Assembly: GCF_016653615.1 (NCBI RefSeq)
Contig: NZ_CP067393.1
Coordinates: 2,991,673 to 3,055,672 of the forward strand
DNA: 64,000 nucleotides
Source of the DNA: Entomomonas asaccharolytica
GTDB lineage: Bacteria > Pseudomonadota > Gammaproteobacteria > Pseudomonadales > Pseudomonadaceae
Direction of reading: 5' to 3'
Each line of letters begins with the position of its first letter. The first letter of the stretch is position 1. This document shows, piece by piece, positions 56,288-64,000 of this stretch. The position numbers and the translations under genes were made by a program. Under the pieces are notes generated by a model that ran no database searches, was not told the origin of the DNA, and saw nothing but the letters and a program-made list of their open reading frames with translations.

Positions 56288-57636
56288 CTAAAAACAAATA
56301 CAGAAATTACAGATAGACAATTAAACACAAAACCTACTGATAAAGATATATGGATTAATGAATCTGCACCTAAAGGACATGGTCGCTTTATTGCTCGAAT
56401 AACTCCAAGTGATGAACGTTTATTTTACTTTCGCTATACCGACTCAAAAGGAAAACGTGTTCGATTACCTATAGGTTCATACCATAAGGATGGTATTAAA
56501 GGTCTAACAGTTAAAGAAGCACGAAAAAAAGCAAGAGAACTATCAGACTTATATATCTCAGGCATTGTAGATTTAAGAGAATACCTTGAAACTAAACAAG
56601 CTACAATAACTGCCCAATATGAAAAAGAACTAGCTCAATTAGAAAAGGAAAAAGAAGAAGCCAAAGCTATTAAGCAAGCATTGGATTCAAGATTAACTGT
56701 TCGAGATTTATTTGAACACTGGATGAAAATAGATCTTACCAATCGAAAGGACAGTGGAGCTGAAGTTAGACGGATGTTTGAAAAAGATATATTTCCACAA
56801 ATTGGTAATATGCATGCCGCTGATGTTAAAAAAGTGACATTATAAAAATAACAGATGATCTGTTAGCTAGAAAAGTATCACGCATGGCTAGAGTTGTCTT
56901 TTCTTTATTAAGACAAATGTTTCGCTTTGCTTTAGATAGAGACTTAGTTGATCAAGATCCTACTGCTACTATCCGTAAATCCAGAGCCTTTGGAAAAGAT
57001 AATGAACGGGACAGAGTACTTACTGAAGATGAAATAAAAATTCTTGCCAAAGCAATCCCTAATGCAAGTTTACTTCTTACTACAGAAGCTGCCATTTGGA
57101 TTACTTTAGGGACTTGTTGCCGAATTGGTGAACTGTTAATAGCACAATGGCAACATATAGACTTTACTAAAAGAACATGGACTATCCCCGCAGAGCATAG
57201 TAAAAATGGTAATGCTCATACTATTTTCTTATCAGATTTTGTTGTAGAACAATTTCAACAAATTCACTCTATTAATGGTAAATACAAGTGGTGTTATCCT
57301 AATAGCAAAAAAGATAACTATGTAAACTCAAAGACTATTACCAAACAACTCACTGACCGCCAGCGTAATTCTACAAATGAGATACTAACTGGCCGCACAC
57401 AAAAATCTGACTCTCTATTATTACCTAATGGTAAATGGACACCGCACGACTTAAGGAGGACAGGTGCAACAATAATGACTTCATTAGGTGTTTTACCTGA
57501 AGTCGCTGAGCGTTGTTTAAATCATATTGAAGAAAACAAAATAAAGCGTACTTATCAACGCTATAGTTATAGTAAAGAAATGACAGATGCTTGGAATAAG
57601 CTTGGCAGCTATATTCATAAGCTTTTATTAAAATAA
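56288..57636 (+). pseudogene. Broken tyrosine integrase
   Basis: The integrase of about 445 codons is split. The first frame (56288-56845) has no start codon at the usual position but reads TDRQLNTKP, then a DUF4102 domain (RLPIGSYHKDGIKGLTVKEARKKARELS), a coiled segment and the start of the core-binding domain. It stops at KKVTL. The second frame continues directly (IIKITDDLLARKVSRMARVVFSLLRQMFRFALDR) and keeps the catalytic set: CCRIGELLIAQW, HDLRRTGATIM, LNHIEENKIKRTYQRY. A frameshift of one base (or two extra) near 56837-56842 separates them. No attachment duplication was found near it. Confidence 0.85.
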
Positions 57637-57973
57637 TATAGACTCTAACTGGAATAATTAATATCTAATCGTACACATGTCTCGAAAAAGAGGAAATTAC
57701 CCGTTTTGATAAAAATATCAAAGCCTTAATCAGAGCTGAAAAAACAACTCACATATTACATAGCTATTTAAAGCTTAATAGGGTCTAATGTAATATAACA
57801 ACTTGTCTCAGGACTATAATATAGTATTTGGATAACTACCTTAGCAATAGCACCATTAATGCTGATTAGTCGTTGCAGTATATTCAAATATTCTATTTAG
57901 TAATAGACTTATATGTTCTTAAACTTATTTAATAATAAAATTTGATATTTGAACTTATCTTAGTGATGAAAAA
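57637..57973. other. Intergenic region with an Rhs scar
   Basis: It contains no gene. The minus strand at about 57774-57830 holds a fragment of the Rhs core (see separate entry). The rest is AT-rich and holds nothing recognisable. Confidence 0.5.
57774..57830 (-). pseudogene. Remnant of an Rhs core-domain 3' end
   Basis: On the minus strand the sequence reads YYSPETSCYITLDPIKL followed by a stop. This matches the intact YYSPDIGRYITLDPIKL of the rhs gene near 59630-59690, with the nucleotide match clearest around GGGTCTAATGTAATATAAC. It is a decayed copy of an Rhs core, probably left by a displaced C-terminal toxin cassette. Its neighbours on the side toward rhs are small immunity-like genes. 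Confidence 0.75.
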
Positions 57974-58402
57974 CTAATTCAAATTTTTTAGTTCCCATGG
58001 TTGGGATAGTATATTAAAGAGATAATAATCAATTCTATCTATATCTATAGATAATTTATTTTCTTTCCTTTGAAGCATTACTATTTCGCCATGATCAAGT
58101 AAAATAGTATCAACACTATAACTATTTAGAATATCATTAATTACTAACATTAAATCTCTTTCCCAAGTGGGCGAATCACGAATTATATCTATTGCAAGCT
58201 GGTAATTACACCTACTATTATATTGATCAATAATTTCTTCAAAAGAAGCAACTTCATTTCCATTTCTAATTGATATCGAAAAACTACTAGCACTAATAGT
58301 TTTTAGCATATTATCTTTTTCTATAAATTCAATATCATCTGACAGTAACGAAGCATATGTTTCTATTACATGCTCACTAAATTCTTTATATGATCGATTC
58401 AT
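57974..58402 (-). CDS. Candidate orphan immunity protein
   Basis: A 142-residue acidic soluble protein, rich in I, L, D, S and N. No family recognised. SEHVIETYASLLSDDIEFIEKDN near residue 8 and VDTILLDHGEIVMLQRKEN near 102 are the best ordered parts. It is between the Rhs scar and two other small genes on the same strand, where immunity genes of displaced Rhs toxins are usually found. Function inferred from place only. Confidence 0.5.
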   Translation of the reverse strand: MNRSYKEFSEHVIETYASLLSDDIEFIEKDNMLKTISASSFSISIRNGNEVASFEEIIDQYNSRCNYQLAIDIIRDSPTWERDLMLVINDILNSYSVDTILLDHGEIVMLQRKENKLSIDIDRIDYYLFNILSQPWELKNLN

Positions 58403-58422
58403 ATAAAAATATAAAATATAAA

Positions 58423-58746
58423 TTATTTCTTTGATACTAGATGCTCTATTATTTTAAAAGTCAAAATACTATAGGCATCATAATTTTCCGTATCAGAACT
58501 AACGTAATAAATTTCTGATACTTTAATATCCTCACTAAATTTATTATTAGCTTCAATTAATCCAAGAGTAACTGATTTCTGCAATTTGTATACATCAAAC
58601 AAGCTATTAACTTTCCTTTCTTCAAGATCAATTAATCGAAGAGTTTCATCTAATTCAGTAAATTTTAGACCTAAAAAATTATGCTCAGGCCCAGTAATAC
58701 GTGCTGTTTTATAAACCCCAGTATTTTCATCATAAATTACTTTCAT
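58423..58746 (-). CDS. Candidate orphan immunity protein
   Basis: A 107-residue protein beginning MKVIYDENTGVYKTARITGPEHNFLG, a strand-rich opening, with a helical ending SILTFKIIEHLVSKK. No named family. It is the second gene after rhs on the same strand. Its position fits immunity to a former or related toxin. Confidence 0.5.
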   Translation of the reverse strand: MKVIYDENTGVYKTARITGPEHNFLGLKFTELDETLRLIDLEERKVNSLFDVYKLQKSVTLGLIEANNKFSEDIKVSEIYYVSSDTENYDAYSILTFKIIEHLVSKK

Positions 58747-58781
58747 ATTGTTTTAAAATATTAACTGAAATATAGATTAAA

Positions 58782-59078
58782 TTAAAAATCTTCAGTACAA
58801 ATCAAGCTAAAACCATATTGCTCTAAATGATCTTGCATCAATCTAATGCTTGAAAAATCAGGTTTTTTTGTACTGACTGAAGCATATATATCATTCAAAA
58901 CTAAATCTGGATCTTTGTTTGTTATATAACTAATTAACTCAGCTAAATTTCTATCTGAAAAGTAATCATATAATAAAGCTAAAATAACAAAATAATCTTT
59001 TTCTTGAATACCATTTGGATATGCTTCGTTCAGCATATTTGCTGCATCTTGTAATGACTCATGTAAAACTTTATTCAT
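58782..59078 (-). CDS. Candidate immunity protein for the Rhs PIN-like toxin
   Basis: A 98-residue acidic, mostly helical protein. It begins one base after the rhs stop, so it is almost surely co-transcribed with it. LQDAANMLNEAYPNGIQEKDYFVILALLYDYFSD near residue 9 forms long helices and the ending is SLICTEDF. Immediate downstream position and small acidic character are typical for cognate immunity to a nuclease-type toxin. The family is unknown to me. Confidence 0.65.
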   Translation of the reverse strand: MNKVLHESLQDAANMLNEAYPNGIQEKDYFVILALLYDYFSDRNLAELISYITNKDPDLVLNDIYASVSTKKPDFSSIRLMQDHLEQYGFSLICTEDF

Positions 59079-59079
59079 A

Positions 59080-62000
59080 TTATTGCCCTTTTAACGGTAC
59101 AGGATCATGTACAATAACATCAAAATCAACTCCTTGACTTGACGCGCCTCTAACAAATTTTGCATCAGATGTCATTGTTGTGGCACCAACTTTATCCCCA
59201 GTTCCAAAGATAATCTTATCATTATCACCAACACTTTTCGTTGTTATCAATCTTAGAGAACGTTCGGAAGGATCATCAGGTATAACAGTAACTCTATCCA
59301 TGAAGTTTCTAGCTCTTTCTTGCTCCAAAGGTCCCCCTACCTTACTAACAATATTTTCAAACTCTCCTTTTGCTGTCTCTGTCATAACCATTTCTTTACC
59401 TTCTACCTGTGCTTTTAGTTGATGTCTTACAGGTGAATCTTGGGAAACAAAGGCATTTGCTGTACCAGTATCAATATTAACCAGCTCAGGTTCACCTGCA
59501 TCAACTGCTGCTTTTGTTTCAGGTGTTACAGAGGAGTCCTTGCTATCAGGAGGGCATGCATTTAAGCCTAACGGATCAATCCAATTAATAGGATTAGGGC
59601 AGTACTGATAGCTATTTAATCCACCTGCTAACTTAATAGGGTCTAATGTAATATAACGACCTATGTCAGGGCTATAATACCTATTTCTATTGTAGTAAAG
59701 CCCTGTTTCAATATCGTGATATTGACCTTGAAATCTTAATGGTTGTGCTATTTCGTTCGCTTCAATTACTGCTAAATTACCATAGGCTCTGTATTTAGCT
59801 GACCATGCAATAGTACCATTACTATTTGTCAACTCTTGTGGTGTACCTAAATGATCTAGTTGATAGTAGTAAATTTCTGCATTTTTGCCTTTACCTTTTA
59901 ATAAAGCTAAAGGTTTAAATGTGCCTAGTTCATATAGATAACTTTGGTAGTAGTTTTTACTGCTTTCTGCTAGCAGTTTTTCACCTTGCCAAATAAATTC
60001 TGTTTTAGTTTTAGTACCTGTTTTATCGATAACTGTTTTGCTAATACGTCTACCAAATACATCATATTGGTAAGTGGCTACTGTGCCATCAGGTAAAGTA
60101 GCTTTTTTAAGTTGGTGTTGGCAGTCATATTCGTAGTTAGTGATTAGTTTTTGAGCTTGCCCTCTACGCTCTTGAATTAAATTACCAAAGGCATCATAGG
60201 TAAAATGTTTATCGCCTTGCATTAATAAGCGATTACCTTTGATATTAGCTTGTTGTATTTGTCGCTCTTGAGCTAATAGGTTACCTGCTGGATCATGGAT
60301 TAGGTCTTCGCTAATATCGCCACGTACTTGAATTAGTCTATCTAGTGGGTCGTAGTAGTATTGGCGAATACCTTTGCGACTATCTTCTATAGCGGATAGA
60401 TTACCATTGACATTATATTGGTATTTACGTTGGTAGAGTGCTTTTGTCTGATGATTAACAAAGTGTGCTTTTAAACGACCTTGTTCATCATAGTCATATT
60501 GACTGGTTAGGCTACCTTGTTGTCGCTCTACTTCTTTACCTAAACTATAGTAGTGACTAGTTAATTTTTGGTTGTTAAGTTCTATATGGGCTAGTTGGCC
60601 ACCACGGTTATATTTGTAGTCAATAATATTACCATCTGGTAGCTTGCATTGGCTTAGTATACCTAATGGGCTATATTGATAGCGAATGGTCGCCCAACCT
60701 TGATATTCTGCCGTTAGTTTACCCGTAATATCGTATTCATAGTTAAGTGGCCATTGCTCGTCATCAATACGTGCTAATAGTCCTAAACTGTTGTACCAGT
60801 ATTCGTATTTTTTACCATCAGGTAAGGTTTTTTGAATTAGTTTACCTTGTGGCGAGCGTAGGTAGGTAGTGGTATAACCTTTACCTTGTTCATCATAATC
60901 CGTTTTAGCAATTAGATTACCTGCTACGTCGTATTGGTAGCTAGTTTTTCTACCATCAAAGCCTATTTCTTGGCTAATTAGTCCACTAGGGTAGTAGTCT
61001 AAGTGGTAACGCTCACCCTGTTCGTTAATAATATCGGTTAGATTAAGCTCTGTATTGTTGTATTGGTATTGTACGGTGCTTCCATCTGGATTTGTTTTTT
61101 TGCTAATAAGGTGTAGATGCTGTGCGTAATCGTAACGAGTAATACGGCCTTGCTCATCAGTTACTTGGGTTACTTTACCATAGGCATTATAGCGATAGCT
61201 TTGGCTAGTACCGTTAGGATAGGTAATTTTACTAACACGACCTACAGGGTCGTATTCGTATTGGGTAGTTTGGTTGCGCTCGTCTTGCCAAATAATTTGT
61301 CTACCTAAACTATCGTAACGATAACGGCGTATTCCCCCTTGTGGTAACTCTTCTTCTATTAATTGACCTAATCTATTCCATGTAAATTCGTGGCGGCTTC
61401 CATCTGGATAGTGGATAGCTTTGATTTTACCTTCTGGAGTGTAACTATATTTTGTAATATTACCCTGTGGGTCTTCTTGTTCAATAATATTGCCTTGTTC
61501 GTTATTTTTATAGAACCATTCAGCTTCACCTTGTTTAATTTTGCGGATAAAGCCCCAACTATAAAAATAAAAGGTTGGCTCTGCTTCTGGTGGGTAAATA
61601 GCGGATAGTCTATTATATTCATCATATTCGTAGAAGGTTTCAGCACCTAGTGGGTTTCTTTCTGCAATTAGATTACCATTTTCATCATAATCTTTTAGGG
61701 TTTCTCCCCCTGCCGCATCTATTTGTTTAATCAGTTTGGCGTTTTCATCATGGGTATAAACGAGTTGGCTACCATCTTTGCGGGTAACGGTTACGGTGCC
61801 GTTATCATCCCAATCATAACGAGCTTCCATTTGGTCAAAGTTAGCCCAGTGACGAATACAGCGGACATTTTTACCTGCTCCCTGCCACTCCCAATAGAAA
61901 GCCGCACCACCTGCCATGCAGCGTTCTTGGATAACATTTAGTTGATCATAACTATAATGTTCTGATTCATTAGCGGCATTGGTGGCTTTAATTAGTTGTT

Positions 62001-63936
62001 GCTGCTCATTATATTGGTAACTAACTAATGGTTGAATGGTTTGCCATGACTCTTCTTCGGTGTTGGCTGCAATTTGTTTTTGATAATCGATACCAGTAAT
62101 ATGCAGACCTTGATAGCGAACTAGTAGACCACGCCCTGCGCCATTATGGATACGTTTAATTTTGCCTGTTAGGTCACGATTAATATAAAGTTTATTGCCA
62201 TAGTTATCACTAATAGCATCTAGTTGGGCACCTGATTTGGTACGAGTAAAATGGTAGAAGCCTTTTTGCTCACCTGCTTGTACTAAAATATATTCGTTAG
62301 GTTTATTGCCTAAATAGATAGCCGCATTGGCTAAGTTATTGCTATAAGCTGGGCATTGTTCAGTAGGTAATGGCAAGCTAGTTTGGCGATTTTCGTGATC
62401 TGTCCAAATAACTTGCTGTTGTTTAAACTGTAAATTATGAGAAAGGCTATGGCTCCAACCATAGCCTAGCCCTGTATTAATCTCTGCTGCACTGGTTCTA
62501 TAAAGACGTGTCCAGTTAAAAGGAATTAAACCTTCTAATGTACCATCAGTTAAAGTTAATAGTTCTTCTCCTGTTACCATTGAAACAGGACAGTTATTAG
62601 TACAGGTTTTATTGACACCATCTGCTGGTTTGTTATCTGGTGTTTTAGCCACCTCATTATGATTAGGTGTTGGGTTTTTAGTCTCTACACCTATGGAAGT
62701 ATTATTATCCGCTTTACTAGCGATAACCGCTGCATTATCTACTTCTTTATTGGCATTGGTACCATCGACTTTGCGAGTAGTAGTATCATCCAATATATCA
62801 ACTTTATTATTATGTACTGGTTTTACATCCGCACCTTTACCAAATACAGCTGGTTTAACATTATCTGCATGGCCACTTAGTCTTTTATTACTAAAAATAT
62901 CCATAATACGATTAGCAAGATCTCTTAATAATACTGCTCCCCTACTATTGGATGCTTTAGTAAATACTTTAGAACCAAAACGCACTGCTAGGCCAGCACC
63001 GCCTGTTAATACTACCCCTACTAGTAAACCGATAATAAATTCTGTTACTAGTGCTGATTTTACTTCTATTAAGTCTTGTGGGGGGAGTAGTTGAAACCAA
63101 CTAATAATGGCACACACTAAAATAAACATTAGGCCTTTATCTTGTGCTATTACTAATGCTTGTGCTAACCCATCTTTTATTGAGTTATAGACTTTCTCCC
63201 AATCAGTATCTACAAAGAATTTTTTTATTTTTTCAGCATATTTTAGAGGATTAGCAATAATATCAAATACCAATTTAATAGCTTTCCACATATCTTCTAA
63301 TACGCTGATAATACCTCGCCAGACTGCTTTCATATCTTCTTTCATTTGGCCTACAAGGTCCTTGTCTGTATACTCTTTCCACTTCGTGGCAAAGCTATCA
63401 TTCCACTGACCTTCTAACCATTTCCTTAGATCAGCTATTACTCCTTTGTAAGAGTTATAGAGAGTCTCTACCTGTTGCTCGGTTACATTAGGATAGAATG
63501 TGACTCGATAGTTTTTACCACTTTCACAACCTTTGGCAGTAAATTTACCATCATCATCGGTATGACCTGCAAAGATAGGGGCACCTTTAACATCATTGTA
63601 GCCATACACCGCACCCTTAACTGCTTCAGTTAATCGCACAGGCGTACCTTTAATGGGAATAAATCTAGCGGTATCAAAACAATGAATAACAACAATACTG
63701 GTTTCTTGTAGTGAACATTTGGTGATTACTTCTACAGAGTCATTATCATCTTTGCCTTGAGTAACAACCTTATCACCCACTTGAAATTTTTGATTGGTGG
63801 CTACTGCCCAACCCGTCCAAAAACTATCTGACCATTCTTTATAGCTGGCAATGGAGTTACTAAAATCATTAAATATTTTTTTCTCGTCTGGGTGTTGCAC
63901 TACCTGTGGAACTGATATAAATCCGAACATTGCCAT
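59080..63936 (-). CDS. rhs: Rhs polymorphic toxin with a PIN-like C-terminal domain
   Basis: About 1618 residues. An N-terminal region without a PAAR motif is followed by hydrophobic segments near residues 272-290 and 301-325, then a DUF6531-type module (CTNNCPVSMVTGEELLTL) near 448. Many YD repeats run from about 560 to 1400, and the core ends with IGRYITLDPIKLAGGLNSYQYCPNPINWIDPLGL near 1445. The last 148 residues are the variable toxin: LVNIDTGTANAF, VMTETAKGEFENI and TMTSDAKFVRGA carry acidic residues in the pattern of PIN-domain RNases. The ATG at 63936 was chosen for its GGAG ribosome site; one three codons earlier overlaps the upstream gene. Delivery is by a T6SS or similar system; this is inferred. 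Confidence 0.88.
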   Translation of the reverse strand: MAMFGFISVPQVVQHPDEKKIFNDFSNSIASYKEWSDSFWTGWAVATNQKFQVGDKVVTQGKDDNDSVEVITKCSLQETSIVVIHCFDTARFIPIKGTPVRLTEAVKGAVYGYNDVKGAPIFAGHTDDDGKFTAKGCESGKNYRVTFYPNVTEQQVETLYNSYKGVIADLRKWLEGQWNDSFATKWKEYTDKDLVGQMKEDMKAVWRGIISVLEDMWKAIKLVFDIIANPLKYAEKIKKFFVDTDWEKVYNSIKDGLAQALVIAQDKGLMFILVCAIISWFQLLPPQDLIEVKSALVTEFIIGLLVGVVLTGGAGLAVRFGSKVFTKASNSRGAVLLRDLANRIMDIFSNKRLSGHADNVKPAVFGKGADVKPVHNNKVDILDDTTTRKVDGTNANKEVDNAAVIASKADNNTSIGVETKNPTPNHNEVAKTPDNKPADGVNKTCTNNCPVSMVTGEELLTLTDGTLEGLIPFNWTRLYRTSAAEINTGLGYGWSHSLSHNLQFKQQQVIWTDHENRQTSLPLPTEQCPAYSNNLANAAIYLGNKPNEYILVQAGEQKGFYHFTRTKSGAQLDAISDNYGNKLYINRDLTGKIKRIHNGAGRGLLVRYQGLHITGIDYQKQIAANTEEESWQTIQPLVSYQYNEQQQLIKATNAANESEHYSYDQLNVIQERCMAGGAAFYWEWQGAGKNVRCIRHWANFDQMEARYDWDDNGTVTVTRKDGSQLVYTHDENAKLIKQIDAAGGETLKDYDENGNLIAERNPLGAETFYEYDEYNRLSAIYPPEAEPTFYFYSWGFIRKIKQGEAEWFYKNNEQGNIIEQEDPQGNITKYSYTPEGKIKAIHYPDGSRHEFTWNRLGQLIEEELPQGGIRRYRYDSLGRQIIWQDERNQTTQYEYDPVGRVSKITYPNGTSQSYRYNAYGKVTQVTDEQGRITRYDYAQHLHLISKKTNPDGSTVQYQYNNTELNLTDIINEQGERYHLDYYPSGLISQEIGFDGRKTSYQYDVAGNLIAKTDYDEQGKGYTTTYLRSPQGKLIQKTLPDGKKYEYWYNSLGLLARIDDEQWPLNYEYDITGKLTAEYQGWATIRYQYSPLGILSQCKLPDGNIIDYKYNRGGQLAHIELNNQKLTSHYYSLGKEVERQQGSLTSQYDYDEQGRLKAHFVNHQTKALYQRKYQYNVNGNLSAIEDSRKGIRQYYYDPLDRLIQVRGDISEDLIHDPAGNLLAQERQIQQANIKGNRLLMQGDKHFTYDAFGNLIQERRGQAQKLITNYEYDCQHQLKKATLPDGTVATYQYDVFGRRISKTVIDKTGTKTKTEFIWQGEKLLAESSKNYYQSYLYELGTFKPLALLKGKGKNAEIYYYQLDHLGTPQELTNSNGTIAWSAKYRAYGNLAVIEANEIAQPLRFQGQYHDIETGLYYNRNRYYSPDIGRYITLDPIKLAGGLNSYQYCPNPINWIDPLGLNACPPDSKDSSVTPETKAAVDAGEPELVNIDTGTANAFVSQDSPVRHQLKAQVEGKEMVMTETAKGEFENIVSKVGGPLEQERARNFMDRVTVIPDDPSERSLRLITTKSVGDNDKIIFGTGDKVGATTMTSDAKFVRGASSQGVDFDVIVHDPVPLKGQ

Positions 63937-63937
63937 T

Positions 63938-64000
63938 TTATACATTCTCCTGCGCTAGATATTCTGTAAATTGCTGTGCTAGTTTTTCTAGGTTATAGTT
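63938..64000 (-). CDS. C-terminal end of an unidentified gene upstream of rhs
   Basis: The minus strand reads NYNLEKLAQQFTEYLAQENV and a stop that overlaps the rhs start region. The gene is truncated by the window edge. Rhs genes are often preceded by an adaptor or VgrG gene, but 20 residues are not enough for a call. Confidence 0.45.
   Translation of the reverse strand, partial: NYNLEKLAQQFTEYLAQENV

Noticed and set aside
60000-61500. Short spaced repeats in rhs as a CRISPR array
   Set aside because: They encode the degenerate YD repeats in frame and lack uniform repeats and unique spacers. No CRISPR array was seen in the window.

Overview
The window comes from an AT-rich gammaproteobacterium whose conserved proteins look like Pseudomonadaceae. 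RpoA, S8, S17 and SerA (409 residues) are close to Pseudomonas forms. Gene pairs typical of Pseudomonas are kept: ferredoxin-coaD; gloB/mltD beside a methyltransferase, rnhA and dnaQ; ispB-rplU-rpmA-obgE; and serA next to a D-2-hydroxyglutarate dehydrogenase. The low GC and compact style suggest an Entomomonas-like, host-associated relative. That last step is inference.

Layout. 1-2.3 kb: META-domain lipoprotein, ferredoxin, coaD, DOPA-dioxygenase-like enzyme. 2.5-2.7 kb: tRNA-Val and tRNA-Asp behind one strong promoter. 2.7-20.4 kb: an integrated island bounded by a duplicated tRNA-Asp 3' end. Its integrase lies at the right end. The middle has an AlpA-type regulator, an S24-fold protein without its catalytic residues, a CHC2-like zinc protein, a DUF3631 ATPase and a lone terminase small subunit, with no capsid or tail genes. 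Its left end is a complete type VI secretion module: vgrG, DUF4123 adaptor, a VasX-like membrane-active toxin and a membrane immunity protein. 20.5-25.8 kb: an operon of trehalose synthesis genes (otsB, otsA) followed by an acyl-CoA dehydrogenase-like protein, a PIG-L deacetylase, a NodS-like methyltransferase and a GT2 glycosyltransferase. 26-32.5 kb: housekeeping genes. 32.8-46.7 kb: the S10-spc-alpha ribosomal protein clusters with secY and rpoA, all on the minus strand. 47-51 kb: ispB, rplU, rpmA, obgE. 51-54.9 kb: D-2-hydroxyglutarate dehydrogenase, serA, DUF2218. 55-56 kb: two tandem type IV pilins with a sigma-54 promoter. 56.3-64 kb: a broken integrase, then an Rhs polymorphic toxin locus with a PIN-like toxin tip, candidate immunity genes and the scar of a displaced Rhs end.

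How it fits together. Two independent contact-competition loci sit in this window: the island-borne vgrG/VasX-like module and the chromosomal rhs locus. The island looks like a phage-satellite type element whose cargo is a secretion-system spike plus toxin. This is the most unusual arrangement here. No core T6SS genes are present, so the spike would need an apparatus encoded elsewhere.

The ribosomal region has two internal intrinsic terminators, one overlapping a sigma-70-type promoter. The long gene string is therefore probably several transcription units. All functions are read from sequence and remembered family features; no database search was possible.
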